Source: a virus
Length of the DNA: 25,269 bases
Reading direction: 5' to 3' (one strand)
IMG/VR virus record: IMGVR_UViG_3300028044_001506
Span: 1-25,269 of that record
Below, piece by piece: positions 1 through 7,704 of the stretch (within the stretch, counting starts at the first letter, position 1; each line of letters begins with the position of its first letter). The notes below the pieces were generated by a model. That model searched no databases. It was not told the DNA's origin and saw nothing but the letters and a program-made list of their open reading frames with translations. Made by a program: the position numbers and the translations under genes.

Positions 1-381
1 TCAGACGCCGTCGCGGGCGATGATGCCCACAGCCGCCAGCTGGCCAATTTTGGTGGTGATCTTCGCGCCGTCATCGACGGTGGCGTCATAGGCGAGACCC
101 GCACGCGACACGATGGAGGGGCCGCGAGCGACAACAGTGCCGGTGGCATCCGCCAGTGTGGCATCGACGGCGTAGAGCAGCACGGCGCTGGCCACCTGCG
201 AACCATCGGCCCCTGTCGCGGGCGACAGGGTGTATTTGCCGCTGGCCGTGATCTTCCCCAGCACAGAGCCGACCGGGTAGGGCATGCCGATCAAAAGGGT
301 GATCGCCTCGCGGGTGTAGTTCGGATTGACCTCATATTTGAGGACATCGCCCATGCTGGGCGGTTCCGTCAGGACGGGCAT
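1..381 (-). CDS. Head decoration protein, lambda gpD-like
   Basis: This 126-residue protein resembles the lambda gpD/HDPD head decoration family, whose trimers bind the expanded capsid shell and stabilise it after DNA packaging. The start ATG (379-381) is preceded by GGAGA at a spacing of seven bases. The stop lies exactly at the window edge, so the gene is complete. The middle is rich in short beta-type residues with Gly/Ala/Thr, and the sequence includes a PYPVGSVLG stretch typical of this family's opening strands. It follows the S49 protease/scaffold gene by 39 bases, the same order as lambda C-Nu3-D, so the major capsid gene would be expected just beyond position 1. Length is close to the family norm (about 110-130). 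The assignment rests on family resemblance plus gene order. Confidence 0.85.
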   Translation of the reverse strand: MPVLTEPPSMGDVLKYEVNPNYTREAITLLIGMPYPVGSVLGKITASGKYTLSPATGADGSQVASAVLLYAVDATLADATGTVVARGPSIVSRAGLAYDATVDDGAKITTKIGQLAAVGIIARDGV

Positions 382-420
382 TGGTCAGTCTCCATTTCTG
401 GGGGTGGGGAGGGCGCTGGT

Positions 421-780
421 TCAGCGCTTGGCGTCGGTCGCGGTTTTCTTGGCGGCGGCCACGATGGGGCTTTCTTTTGCAGCGGCCGCTGGGGCGGTGG
501 CGATGATGCCAGCGGCATCACTGCGGGCGGCGAGGTCTGCCAGAACCCGGGCGCGCAGGGCGTCGGGTTTCAACCCGCGCGTGACCGCGTCAGCCGCGTT
601 GATGGTCACGCCGAGCCGGGCCGCTTGCGCACAGACCTGCGCCACTTCGGCGGCCTCAGCGCGAATGGCCTCTGCGGTCATGGTTTCGGGTGTCGCAGCG
701 GGGGCTTCCTGGGGCGTCGCGACGGGTGAGGAAGCTGCGGGTGCCGTCACGTCGGCGGAAGTTTCAGGCGTGGTGGTCAT
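421..780 (-). CDS. Nested in-frame scaffold protein (lambda Nu3-like internal start)
   Basis: Within the protease gene an in-frame ATG at 778-780 would make a 119-residue protein identical to the C-terminal tail of the larger product. On the minus strand it is preceded by AGAAAGGG, about seven bases before the ATG, which is a good ribosome binding site for an internal codon. The product begins with a Thr/Pro/Ala-rich stretch and continues into an Ala-rich, probably alpha-helical domain, as expected of a scaffold. Lambda makes Nu3 the same way, from an internal start in gene C, so position, size and design all match. That this start is used is inference; the start and ribosome site are seen directly. 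Confidence 0.6.
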   Translation of the reverse strand: MTTTPETSADVTAPAASSPVATPQEAPAATPETMTAEAIRAEAAEVAQVCAQAARLGVTINAADAVTRGLKPDALRARVLADLAARSDAAGIIATAPAAAAKESPIVAAAKKTATDAKR

Positions 781-1722
781 CTGTGGACCCTTTCTGCTGG
801 GGGAAGTTGTGCCGCGAGGCGCGGCGGCGAAAGCCTGGAAGGCAGCGACGGGATCGGCGAGATCATCGGCCAGACCGGCGGCGATGGCGTCGGCTCCGCG
901 GAACACAGCAGCTTCGGTGGCAAGCGCCGCAGCATGTGTCAGCCGATTGCCACGACCGGCAGCGACGGTTTCGGCAAAGAGGAAGCGCACCACCTCCAGC
1001 TCACGCTGCATCTGGTCGTGCACGGCCTCGGGCAGGGGCTGGTACGGGTTCGCGTCGATCTTGTGCGATCCTGCATGGATCAGCGTGACGGCAATGCCCT
1101 TCTGGTCGAGGGCGCCGCTCATGTCAGTGTGCAGCGCCACCACGCCGATGCTGCCGACAGCGCCGGTGCGCGGCAGGATGATCCGGTCGGCCTGGGAGGC
1201 CAGGACATAGCCAGCCGACAGGGCGTGTTCCGCGACAAAGGCGTGAACGGGTTTCTGCGCCCGGGCGGCACGGATGCGGTCGGCCAGATCGAAGGCCCCA
1301 GCCACCTCGCCACCGAAGCTGTCGATGTCGAGTGCGATGCCGCGCACGCCGGGATCGGCAACTGCCGCCTGCAACTGGGCGGCGATGCCCTCATAGGAGG
1401 TCAGGCCCGACGATTGCCCGATCCACGCGCCCCGATGGACCAACGTTCCGGCGATTTCGATGACGGCGATGCCATCGACCGCCGCAAACGGCTGGGTGCC
1501 GTTGCGCTGATGTCTCTGGGCCAGATCATTGCCGAACAGTGATGCCCGGGCGGGCAGGCTGGCAGTAATCTGGTCAGCGCCTTCCGCTTCCAGCCCTTGG
1601 AAGGTGATTTCCTGCCCGGCGATGCGCGGCCCCAGACCTGACAGAAACGCCAGCGCCTTGGCAGGATCCACCATCAGCGGTGTGTTGAAAGCGCGCTGGG
1701 CGATTTGTGCGTGGTGCATCAT
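421..1722 (-). CDS. S49 family capsid maturation protease with C-terminal scaffold domain (lambda gpC-like)
   Basis: This 433-residue protein is a head maturation protease of the SppA/S49 type. The nucleophile is probably Ser169 in the HALSAGYVLA motif, and the general base probably Lys221 in GSHKIDANPYQPL; this Ser/Lys dyad is the known chemistry of the family. The protease domain spans roughly residues 80-300. Residues 315-433 are a Thr/Pro/Ala-rich linker followed by an Ala-rich helical tail, which looks like a scaffold. The start overlaps the portal stop as ATGA; a second ATG follows immediately, and GGAGG sits 4 and 7 bases upstream of the two. An internal start at 778-780 probably makes the tail as a separate scaffold (listed separately). 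In lambda, gpC enters the procapsid through the portal neighbourhood and is processed there. Confidence 0.9.
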   Translation of the reverse strand: MMHHAQIAQRAFNTPLMVDPAKALAFLSGLGPRIAGQEITFQGLEAEGADQITASLPARASLFGNDLAQRHQRNGTQPFAAVDGIAVIEIAGTLVHRGAWIGQSSGLTSYEGIAAQLQAAVADPGVRGIALDIDSFGGEVAGAFDLADRIRAARAQKPVHAFVAEHALSAGYVLASQADRIILPRTGAVGSIGVVALHTDMSGALDQKGIAVTLIHAGSHKIDANPYQPLPEAVHDQMQRELEVVRFLFAETVAAGRGNRLTHAAALATEAAVFRGADAIAAGLADDLADPVAAFQAFAAAPRGTTSPSRKGPQMTTTPETSADVTAPAASSPVATPQEAPAATPETMTAEAIRAEAAEVAQVCAQAARLGVTINAADAVTRGLKPDALRARVLADLAARSDAAGIIATAPAAAAKESPIVAAAKKTATDAKR

Positions 1723-3215
1723 GCGCCCTCCTTGGGCTCGGGTTTTTCATCGCCGGTGTTGTCGGCCTCGTCTTCTTTGGCGCCGTCCTGATCCGCATCT
1801 TTGGCCACACCCTCGCCGGGCCCTTGGGCAGGTGATCCCGGACGGCGGAAGTCGAGGCCCAGCGTCGCTTCGCGTTTCCGCTCGGTCGCGATTTCGCGGT
1901 CGACCTGCTCGGCGTCGTAGCCACGCTCCGCCAAGGCTTGCGTGCGGGATTTCAGGCCCGCTTCGATCTGCAGGATCTCGGCCGAGGCGTCTTTCATCGG
2001 GTCGATCCAGTCCCATTTCGTGGGCAGCCAGGCGCAGGCGTGATATTGGCGGCGCTGGCTGCCATAGCCCGGCAGGTCCAAGACACCCGACAGCACGGCG
2101 GTATCCATCCAGCGGACCCAGACCACGCGGCAGAGCTGGTAGACCAAAACGCCATGCTGCCAGGCGGAGATGCGACGGCGGAATTCGATCAGGGAGATAC
2201 GGGTGTTGGAGAAGTTCCCCTTGGCGGTGTCACCGGTCAGATAGCCATAGGGCACGCCCAGCGCGGCCGCTATTTGCAGCAAGGTCCGGTACTGGAACGG
2301 CTCGTAAGTACCACCGGAATCCGGGGTTGCCGGGGTCGATACATCCTCGCCGGGATCCAGCCGCACCACCTGGCCCGGTTCGACCTCCAGATCCTCCTCG
2401 GTCGGTTCCAGCGGAGCTTCCGGGGCGGGCGAGGTGATGAACATCGCGAACATCGCCGCGATCTTTTTGCGCTCCAGCTCTGCATCGTCATAGAGGTCCA
2501 GCGTGAACAGCTTGACGATAGCGGCCGCAAACCGCGACACGCCGCGCAGCTGGCCAGCCTCGACCGGGTCCAGCACATGGATCACGTCGGCGGCCGGGAC
2601 ACGCACGGTTTCGCCAGATAGACCCGGATCGGTCAGATCACCGGGGTGGCGACGCAGGAAGTGATAGGCGACGCGACGGCCGATGCCGTCGAATTCGATG
2701 CCCTGACGGATCAGCCCAGCGCCTGGCAGGGTCCGGTTCATGTCCAAGGGCAGCATTTCCGCAGGCAGCATCTGCAGTTGCAGCGGGACAGTCAAACCGT
2801 CCTCGGCCCGGCGCGGACGGATGCGGATGAACACCTCGCCCGACAGGAATACCTCGCGCGCCGCCCGGCGCTGCAAGCCGTAGAAATCGGTCAGACCCTC
2901 GGCATCGGCATCGTCAGTCCAGGCGAGCCAGAGCGCCTGCAGTTCTTCCTTCTTGGCGGCATCCACGATGGTCGACGAAGGCTTGATGCCGTCGCCCACG
3001 ACATTGCTGGCGAAGGTTTCCACCGCATTCGCCGCATAGCCGTTGTTGCGGACCAGCCAGCGGGCGCGGGCGGTGATCGTGTCGCCCGAGGCCGCGATCA
3101 GCGTGTTCACATGGGCGCGGCTGGCGCGGAACCCGCGCAGGCGACGATGGGCTTGTGCCGCATCGAAGCCCCCAATGATCGATCCCAGCCGCTGGCGGAA
3201 TGCCTCGAACGCCAT
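1719..3215 (-). CDS. Phage portal protein, lambda gpB family
   Basis: This 498-residue protein matches the lambda-type portal family: a dodecameric ring at one capsid vertex through which DNA is packaged and to which the tail connector binds. Family features include the N-terminal RARWLVRNNGYAANAVE region (about residues 50-67) followed by a VVGDGIKP stretch, and the central GVPYGYLTGD and FSNTRISLIEFRR segments (about residues 320-345), which are typical of gpB relatives. The C-terminal 60 residues are charged and probably disordered (Glu/Lys/Asp-rich). The start ATG lies three bases after the gpW stop, with AAGGG about 11 bases upstream. The stop overlaps the protease start. Length is near the lambda portal (533). 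Confidence 0.93.
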   Translation of the reverse strand: MAFEAFRQRLGSIIGGFDAAQAHRRLRGFRASRAHVNTLIAASGDTITARARWLVRNNGYAANAVETFASNVVGDGIKPSSTIVDAAKKEELQALWLAWTDDADAEGLTDFYGLQRRAAREVFLSGEVFIRIRPRRAEDGLTVPLQLQMLPAEMLPLDMNRTLPGAGLIRQGIEFDGIGRRVAYHFLRRHPGDLTDPGLSGETVRVPAADVIHVLDPVEAGQLRGVSRFAAAIVKLFTLDLYDDAELERKKIAAMFAMFITSPAPEAPLEPTEEDLEVEPGQVVRLDPGEDVSTPATPDSGGTYEPFQYRTLLQIAAALGVPYGYLTGDTAKGNFSNTRISLIEFRRRISAWQHGVLVYQLCRVVWVRWMDTAVLSGVLDLPGYGSQRRQYHACAWLPTKWDWIDPMKDASAEILQIEAGLKSRTQALAERGYDAEQVDREIATERKREATLGLDFRRPGSPAQGPGEGVAKDADQDGAKEDEADNTGDEKPEPKEGA

Positions 3216-3218
3216 GGA

Positions 3219-3434
3219 TCACAGGCCCTTCGTGGCAACCGTGCCCCAGCGGCGACGACGCGGCGTGCCAGTCGTAACCGTGGCAATTCGGGTTTCCAGA
3301 TCGGCAATGGCGTTGGCCAGTTCCGCGTCAGAGCCATAGTTGATCGATTTTCCGTCATAGCTGACAGAGCGGACGCCCGCGTAGCGCGCCTCCTGAAGTG
3401 CTGCCAACAGGGCGCGCATCCGTTCCAGATCCAT
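3219..3434 (-). CDS. Head-tail joining protein, gpW family
   Basis: This 71-residue protein resembles phage gpW, the small head-completion protein that enters the portal after packaging, stops DNA leakage and forms the binding site for the next connector protein. It shows the usual pattern: an N-terminal helix (LLAALQEARYAGVRS), a short beta hairpin around SVSYDGKSINY, then a second helix with the typical SDAELANAIADLE motif, and a basic RRRR tail. It sits between terminase and portal, as in lambda, one base after the large terminase stop. GAGGG lies six bases before the ATG. Confidence 0.88.
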   Translation of the reverse strand: MDLERMRALLAALQEARYAGVRSVSYDGKSINYGSDAELANAIADLETRIATVTTGTPRRRRWGTVATKGL

Positions 3435-3435
3435 C

Positions 3436-5475
3436 TCAGTCCCTCATGAAGTTCGGTGTATAGGCCCGGCGTTTGCGCCGTGGCGTGGTTGGTGTCCCGG
3501 CTTTCACCGGGGTGGGCGACACCGGTTCAGTCGCGATGGCAGGCGTGGGCGCCAGTCGGGTTTCCACCCCGGCCTGCGCTTCCAGCCGCCGCCAGGTCGC
3601 CTCATCCCAGCGGTCGGCGCCCATGATCCAAGCCGCCGCCCGCGCATAGACGCGGGTGTCGAGGGCCTCATTGCGTTCCCGCATCTTCTGCCATTCAGGG
3701 TGGGCATAGCCGCGCTTGTTGCGCACGGTGACCAGCTGTTCCGCCACCAGTTGCTTCAGCCATTCGGTGTCGATCCAGTCGGGCAAGTGCACTGTGCCGG
3801 GGGCGTCCAGCGCGCCCAGCGCCCGGTCCTCGTCCGAGGGGCGTTCCAGCCGCAGGAAGCGGTAAGTTTCGGTCTTGAACGTCGCGGTGGCCACCGACCA
3901 GAGTCGTGCCCCGCGGCGCAGACGTTTGCCGCCGATGGTGGCATCGACGAAGGTCGGGCCCGACACCGGCGTGGCGCGGTTGAAGCCTTCCAGACCCTTG
4001 ATCGGGGCTACCTGATCGAACCCCTGCTTGCGCGCCCATGTGTAAACCGCCGGGGCTTCATAGCCGGTGTCGATGGCCAGCTTGCCGATCACCATCACCG
4101 CGCCATTGGCGCAAGCCCAGGTCCGACCCAGAAGTGCGGTCAGCTTGTCCCAGCAGGTCGGGTCGTCCGGGCCACCGGAGATCACGATGTGATCGACCAG
4201 CCAGCTTTCCAGGCCGCGCCCCCAGGCCCAGACATCGACCTCGATCCGGTCCTTCTGTACATCGACGCCAGCCGTCAGGAACAAGCCACCCACTGGGATC
4301 TGCACACCGCCATAAGCCTCGCGCCGTTCCGCCAGCCGCTGCCATTCCGGTGCATCGCCACTTTCAACCCACGTTTCGCCTAGAAGCGTGTTGCGCGCAG
4401 CGCGCAGCATTTCCTCCGACCCTTGCGCCGACAACCATTCGCGGGCGATCTGCTGCCAGCTTTTCCAGCCCAGTGGCGAATAGAGCGCCGAGAGGTGAAA
4501 GCCGATGGAATGCGGATCGGCGGAAACGGCGGTCGCACGCCATTCCCCGTTCTCCAGCATCTGCGTCTTGTGATGCTCGGCGATGGGCTTTTCGCAGCCC
4601 TCGCAGTGGTAGGCGGCGGTGTCGGGGCGTCCCTTGTCCCAGCGCAGGCGTTCGAACTGCAGCCACTGCATTGCGCCGCAATGGGGGCAGGGCACAAAGT
4701 ACCGCCGCTGGTCGCTGGCATCAAACTCCCGTTCAATACGCGACAATCCCCGGATCGTCGGGGTCGAGACCATGAACACCTTGCGCCGGTGCGAGAAGGT
4801 GGTGGTCCGCGCTTCCGCCAGAGTTACCGGATCACCTTCCTCGTCGGCAGAAGCGGGATAGGCGTCGACCTCGTCGAGGAAGATATATCGCGCAGGCATC
4901 GACCGCAGGCCGGTGGCGCTGTTGGCGCCGGTCAGCACCAGGATACCGCCTGGGAATTCCTTCGACAGCATCGAGTTGCCCGCGTCGCGGGACCGGGCCG
5001 GGCTCACCCGTTCGCGCAGGGCGGGACTTTCCGAGATCAACGGATCAAGCCGCCCGCGTGACGTGCGCTTGGCGAGTTCCAGCGATGGCAATACCGCCAG
5101 CATCGGCCCCGGTGCATGATGGATGACAAAGCCGATCCAGTTGTTGCCAGCCTCGGTTGCGCCAACCTGTGCCGCCTTCATGAAGGTCACACGCTGTGCC
5201 GGGTGGCGCGGCGACAGCGCGTCCATGATCTCGCGCAAGTAGGGCGCGCGGGCCGTGCGATAGCGTCCCGGTTCCGCCGCACCACGCGACGATAGCCAGC
5301 GATGTTCATCCGCCCATTCCGACACGGTCAGGTCCGGATCGGGACGCATGCCCTTGCGCCAAGAGCGCAGGATGTCCTCGGCCCCGTCAAAGCCAAGGTC
5401 GAGATCGACGGTCAGATCATTGCTATCCGAGGGAAACTCGGAGGTCGGCGAGGTCGTCGAGGTGCTGTCTGACAT
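3436..5475 (-). CDS. Terminase large subunit, GpA family
   Basis: This 679-residue packaging motor has an N-terminal ATPase and a C-terminal nuclease. The ATPase shows an adenine-binding/Walker A-like segment AAQVGATEAGNNW (about 101-113), which deviates from a classical Walker A as in lambda gpA, and a Walker B YIFLDEVDAYP (about 197-207). A CPHC (263-266) and CEGC (291-294) pair could bind zinc. Candidate nuclease acidic residues are Asp405 in TAGVDVQKDRIE, Asp469 in AIDTGYEAP, and the NEALDTRVYA motif (602-611). The C-terminus is basic (PRRKRR). It would cut concatemeric DNA at cos and pump it through the portal. Its start lies inside the end of the small subunit gene (53-base overlap), which suggests coupled translation. 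Confidence 0.95.
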   Translation of the reverse strand: MSDSTSTTSPTSEFPSDSNDLTVDLDLGFDGAEDILRSWRKGMRPDPDLTVSEWADEHRWLSSRGAAEPGRYRTARAPYLREIMDALSPRHPAQRVTFMKAAQVGATEAGNNWIGFVIHHAPGPMLAVLPSLELAKRTSRGRLDPLISESPALRERVSPARSRDAGNSMLSKEFPGGILVLTGANSATGLRSMPARYIFLDEVDAYPASADEEGDPVTLAEARTTTFSHRRKVFMVSTPTIRGLSRIEREFDASDQRRYFVPCPHCGAMQWLQFERLRWDKGRPDTAAYHCEGCEKPIAEHHKTQMLENGEWRATAVSADPHSIGFHLSALYSPLGWKSWQQIAREWLSAQGSEEMLRAARNTLLGETWVESGDAPEWQRLAERREAYGGVQIPVGGLFLTAGVDVQKDRIEVDVWAWGRGLESWLVDHIVISGGPDDPTCWDKLTALLGRTWACANGAVMVIGKLAIDTGYEAPAVYTWARKQGFDQVAPIKGLEGFNRATPVSGPTFVDATIGGKRLRRGARLWSVATATFKTETYRFLRLERPSDEDRALGALDAPGTVHLPDWIDTEWLKQLVAEQLVTVRNKRGYAHPEWQKMRERNEALDTRVYARAAAWIMGADRWDEATWRRLEAQAGVETRLAPTPAIATEPVSPTPVKAGTPTTPRRKRRAYTPNFMRD

Positions 5476-5959
5476 GGGCTTCCAACACCCTCTGCAGGAT
5501 CGCGGCCTCGATGATCACCGGTGTGCCGGTCTGTTTTTCCACCCCCAAGGCCACTTCGGCCGCCATCAACGCTGCCACTCTGTTGGGCCAGGTGACCCAA
5601 GTATCGCGTTCCTGCCGGGCCAATCGGAACACCAGCGCTTCTGCGCGCGCCCGGTCGACCAGCGTGCCCTTCTTCTTCTGGATGCCCAGCTGCTTGTCCT
5701 GCGCTTGGTAGACCGTCAGCGCGGTGCGGGCCTTCAGGTAGGACGAGCTGTCCGCTGGCCCTGAGAAGCCGCTGTCCCCGCCGGTGCTGCGACGCTGCTG
5801 GTCCGGATCGGTCATGTCGGCGCGGCGCACATCGGACGCGGCCGCGTTGATTGACCCGTCGCTGTATACCACCAAGCGGCTAGCGCGGCGGGCCTTCTGG
5901 ATGGCCCCGCGCGAGAGGCCGGAATGGGCGGAGTACTCCCGCTCGGACATACCTTCCAT
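5423..5959 (-). CDS. Terminase small subunit, Nu1-like
   Basis: This 178-residue protein has an N-terminal winged-helix/HTH segment (about residues 4-50: SEREYSAHSGLSRGAIQKA, then a short wing with DGSINAAASDVRRA) of the kind found in lambda Nu1, which binds cosB and hands the end to the large subunit. The middle (about 75-110) contains a helical segment with LKARTALTVYQAQDKQLG, a probable dimerisation region, and the C-terminal part is helical. It is often labelled 'elements of external origin' in this bacterial group. Size is close to Nu1 (181). Two starts are possible: the ATG at 5957-5959 with AGGAC four bases upstream, and an ATG three codons later. The first was chosen. Confidence 0.8.
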   Translation of the reverse strand: MEGMSEREYSAHSGLSRGAIQKARRASRLVVYSDGSINAAASDVRRADMTDPDQQRRSTGGDSGFSGPADSSSYLKARTALTVYQAQDKQLGIQKKKGTLVDRARAEALVFRLARQERDTWVTWPNRVAALMAAEVALGVEKQTGTPVIIEAAILQRVLEAHVRQHLDDLADLRVSLG

Positions 5960-6076
5960 GCTTGTCCTGGCCGCTTCTAAATCAATGAAATTGCTCGCTA
6001 TTCAGTTGATTACACTTCGGACAAGAGCGACTCTGACTGCACCAGAACGATGCAACTCAGCCCCGGAGACCTCGCC
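5960..6076. promoter_or_regulatory. Divergent intergenic region upstream of terminase; candidate cos/promoter zone
   Basis: This 117-base stretch separates the leftward packaging operon from the rightward small genes. It is noticeably more AT-rich (about 5976-6016) than its surroundings. CTTGTCC (5961-5967) and GGACAAG (6019-6025) form a perfect seven-base inverted pair flanking the AT-rich centre. In lambda, cosB and the Nu1 binding sites lie directly upstream of Nu1, so this is the natural place for cos-type sites and for the late promoter. No convincing -35/-10 pair or cohesive-end sequence could be identified by eye. Confidence 0.3.
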
Positions 6077-6159
6077 ATGCCACCCGCCGCGCGACCGACA
6101 ATGGTGAGACCGGTTCCGCCACTAGTTCGAGGAACCGGTCGAACGCCCTCGACGCCTTC

Positions 6160-6339
6160 ATGACCACCAAGTTCCAGATCGACGCGATGCTGGAGCGCCT
6201 GAAGGGGCTGAGCGACGACCACTTCGAGACCCACCCCGACGAGATCAACTGGGGCCATGTCGGCACCCTCAACCACTATGTCAGCCTCCTGCGCCAGATC
6301 ACCGACAGCGCCTTCAAGGAAGGCGAACACGCCGAATGA
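6160..6339 (+). CDS. Small conserved-looking phage protein, probably 5'-frameshifted
   Basis: From the ATG at 6160 this frame encodes 59 residues (MTTKFQIDAMLERL..., with the WGHVGTLNHY segment at about 31-40 and an acidic end). It looks like a small helical protein of Rhodobacterales phages, function unknown. The 6160 start has no ribosome site. The same frame reads sensibly upstream (…NRSNALDAF just before the Met), but has no normal start before a stop at 6034-6036. A well-placed ATG at 6077 with GGAGA seven bases upstream is one base out of frame; it opens a 28-codon reading frame that ends as ATGA over the 6160 start. Either a base is missing just after the 6077 start, or the 28-codon leader couples translation. 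The coding frame itself is fairly secure; the start is not. Confidence 0.55.
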   Translation: MTTKFQIDAMLERLKGLSDDHFETHPDEINWGHVGTLNHYVSLLRQITDSAFKEGEHAE

Positions 6340-6359
6340 CAGTGCGACAGCCCCGGACC

Positions 6360-6379
6360 AGCCCCGCGAAGGCGGGGCT
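6360..6379 (+). terminator. GC-rich hairpin after the first small plus-strand gene
   Basis: A perfect eight-base stem (AGCCCCGC / GCGGGGCT) with a GAAG loop begins about 20 bases after the stop at 6339 and before the next start at 6432. Only TT follows, not a full T-run, so it may be an attenuator or an RNA-stabilising hairpin and not a true intrinsic terminator. Confidence 0.35.
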
Positions 6380-6431
6380 TGGCCTCGTAGAAGGGGGCGC
6401 ATCCCGCGCGCCCGGATGAACGGAACACCCG

Positions 6432-6668
6432 ATGTCCTATCAAACCTTGCTGCACGGACTGGCACCCGATCTGAACCCCGCAGGGGTTGAAGCCTCGATG
6501 CGCCTCCACTACGGCACCCTGAATCATCTGCCGCGCGAAACCTTCGCCGAGGAGGCGCGGCTCGCCGCCGATCTGGAACGCCAGTCGCCGGGAATCCTGC
6601 GCCGCATCGCCGACAGCATGGGCATGGCCGACGAATTCGCCAGATGGGAGGCCAGCCATGCCGCTTGA
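6432..6668 (+). CDS. Hypothetical protein, 78 residues
   Basis: A small soluble protein of unknown function. It is rich in Ala, Glu, Arg and Leu and probably mostly helical; the second half (EEARLAADLERQSPGILRRI) looks amphipathic. No metal site, signal peptide or membrane segment is visible. The stop overlaps the start of the next gene by 11 bases, which places it in the plus-strand set of small genes leading to the DUF3489 protein. The ribosome site is weak (CGGAA about six bases before the ATG). The reality of the gene is supported by its tight packing and protein-like composition. Confidence 0.65.
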   Translation: MSYQTLLHGLAPDLNPAGVEASMRLHYGTLNHLPRETFAEEARLAADLERQSPGILRRIADSMGMADEFARWEASHAA

Positions 6669-6882
6669 TCCCGCCCAGCGCCATCAGATCGAACAGGATG
6701 CGATCTCCGCTGCATGGGAGGCCGAACGCCTCGCCGCCTGTGATGAGGCCATCGCCCTGCTGCGCGAGATCTTGGATCTGGAACGCGACGACGACGGCGA
6801 CGTGATCATCGGCACGGATGCCGACGGCCACAACGACCTGATGTCGCGCATCACCGCCTTCCTTGCCACCAACGACCAGTAG
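6658..6882 (+). CDS. Hypothetical acidic protein, 74 residues
   Basis: An acidic, probably helical small protein of unknown function. The central ILDLERDDDGDVIIGTDADG stretch carries a cluster of Asp residues that could bind a divalent cation, but no named motif is recognised. The start ATG has GGGAGG six bases upstream, a strong ribosome site located inside the end of the preceding gene. The stop is 12 bases before the DUF3489 gene, so the genes are probably co-transcribed. No homologue function is known to me. Confidence 0.7.
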   Translation: MPLDPAQRHQIEQDAISAAWEAERLAACDEAIALLREILDLERDDDGDVIIGTDADGHNDLMSRITAFLATNDQ

Positions 6883-6894
6883 GAGGAACCCAAG

Positions 6895-7467
6895 ATGACA
6901 AAGCTGACCGAAACCCAGACCATCATCCTCAGCGCCGGGGCCCAGCGTGCCGAGAACATCGCCCTGCCACTTCCCAAGGGGCTGGCCGGGGCGGCGGCGA
7001 AGATGGCCGTCGGCAAGATGATCGAACATGGCTGGCTGCAGGAGGTCGATGCCAACCTGCGGCGGGGCGAGCCGCTCTGGCGGGAAACCGGCGATGGGCA
7101 TGGCACCACGCTGGTGGTCACCGACGCCGGATTGCTGGCCATCGGGATCGAGCCGGTGGTGGTCAGGACGGTGATCGCGATCCGCCAACGCGCGAAGAAG
7201 GTACCGGAGGCGCAACAGCCGACGCCGCGTTCGGGCACCAAACAGGCGATGCTGATCGCGATGCTTCAGGCGCCCGAAGGTGCGACGATGGAGGAGATCA
7301 CCGCAGCGACGCAATGGCAGGCCCATACGGCGAGGGGCGCGATGTCTGGTGCCTTGGGAAAGAAGCTGGGGTTGAAAGTGACCTCAGCCAAGGAAGAGGG
7401 GAGAGGTCGAGTCTACCGTATCGGTCAGCCCGACTTGTACCAGCCTACTGATGGCGCTGAACCATAG
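6895..7467 (+). CDS. DUF3489 domain-containing protein
   Basis: This 190-residue protein has a typical DUF3489 C-terminal domain (about residues 115-185): a GTKQAMLIAMLQAPEGATMEEITAATQW-type segment followed by HTARGAMSGALGKKLGL and a charged GRGRVYRI hairpin. This reads as a winged helix, so the protein may bind DNA, but its function is not established. The N-terminal half (about 1-85) holds LTETQTIILSAGAQRAE and a second winged-helix-like GWLQEV...TLVVTDAGL segment, similar to those of short regulators. A strong AGGAGG ribosome site lies eight bases before the ATG. It is the last gene of the plus-strand set and ends 20 bases before a convergent zinc-ribbon gene. Confidence 0.85.
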   Translation: MTKLTETQTIILSAGAQRAENIALPLPKGLAGAAAKMAVGKMIEHGWLQEVDANLRRGEPLWRETGDGHGTTLVVTDAGLLAIGIEPVVVRTVIAIRQRAKKVPEAQQPTPRSGTKQAMLIAMLQAPEGATMEEITAATQWQAHTARGAMSGALGKKLGLKVTSAKEEGRGRVYRIGQPDLYQPTDGAEP

Positions 7468-7487
7468 CGGCTCAGGGGGTATGAGGA

Positions 7488-7664
7488 TCAATCGCGATCG
7501 TTGCAGACATCACAGATCGCGGCATCCGACGTTACAACGCCTTCGGTTGCGCGAAACGAATTGCCGCAATGCAGACAGGTTGCATAGCCAGAACCTGAGC
7601 GCTGTTCAGCCTTCTCGCGTGACCGCTGCTCTTGCGCCCATTTCTTTGTGGTTTCGTTGGACAT
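7488..7664 (-). CDS. Small zinc-ribbon protein
   Basis: This 58-residue protein has a charged N-terminal helix (WAQEQRSREKAEQRSG) and a C-terminal four-cysteine zinc ribbon: CLHCGNSF, a loop of about 15 residues, then CDVC. The fold is clear, the function unknown; similar mini-proteins bind nucleic acid or partner proteins. The ATG at 7662-7664 was chosen because AAAGG lies about seven bases upstream. A TTG two codons earlier has no room for a ribosome site. The gene is convergent with the DUF3489 gene and is preceded by an AT-rich stretch. Confidence 0.65.
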   Translation of the reverse strand: MSNETTKKWAQEQRSREKAEQRSGSGYATCLHCGNSFRATEGVVTSDAAICDVCNDRD

Positions 7665-7704
7665 GCTCAACCTTTGATTACTGGACTTTGTTTCTCCAAG
7701 TTAA

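Noticed and set aside
326-1210. Long plus-strand open frames opposite the protease, portal and terminase genes
   Set aside because: High-GC shadows; the minus-strand frames carry the family motifs.
5979-5994. IHF binding site near the terminase start
   Set aside because: The two half-motifs are one base out of the consensus spacing, so it is not claimed as a site.
6010-7326. Long minus-strand open frame of 438 codons opposite the small plus-strand genes
   Set aside because: It is Arg/Gly/Leu-rich shadow of four better-supported genes with ribosome sites and tight packing.
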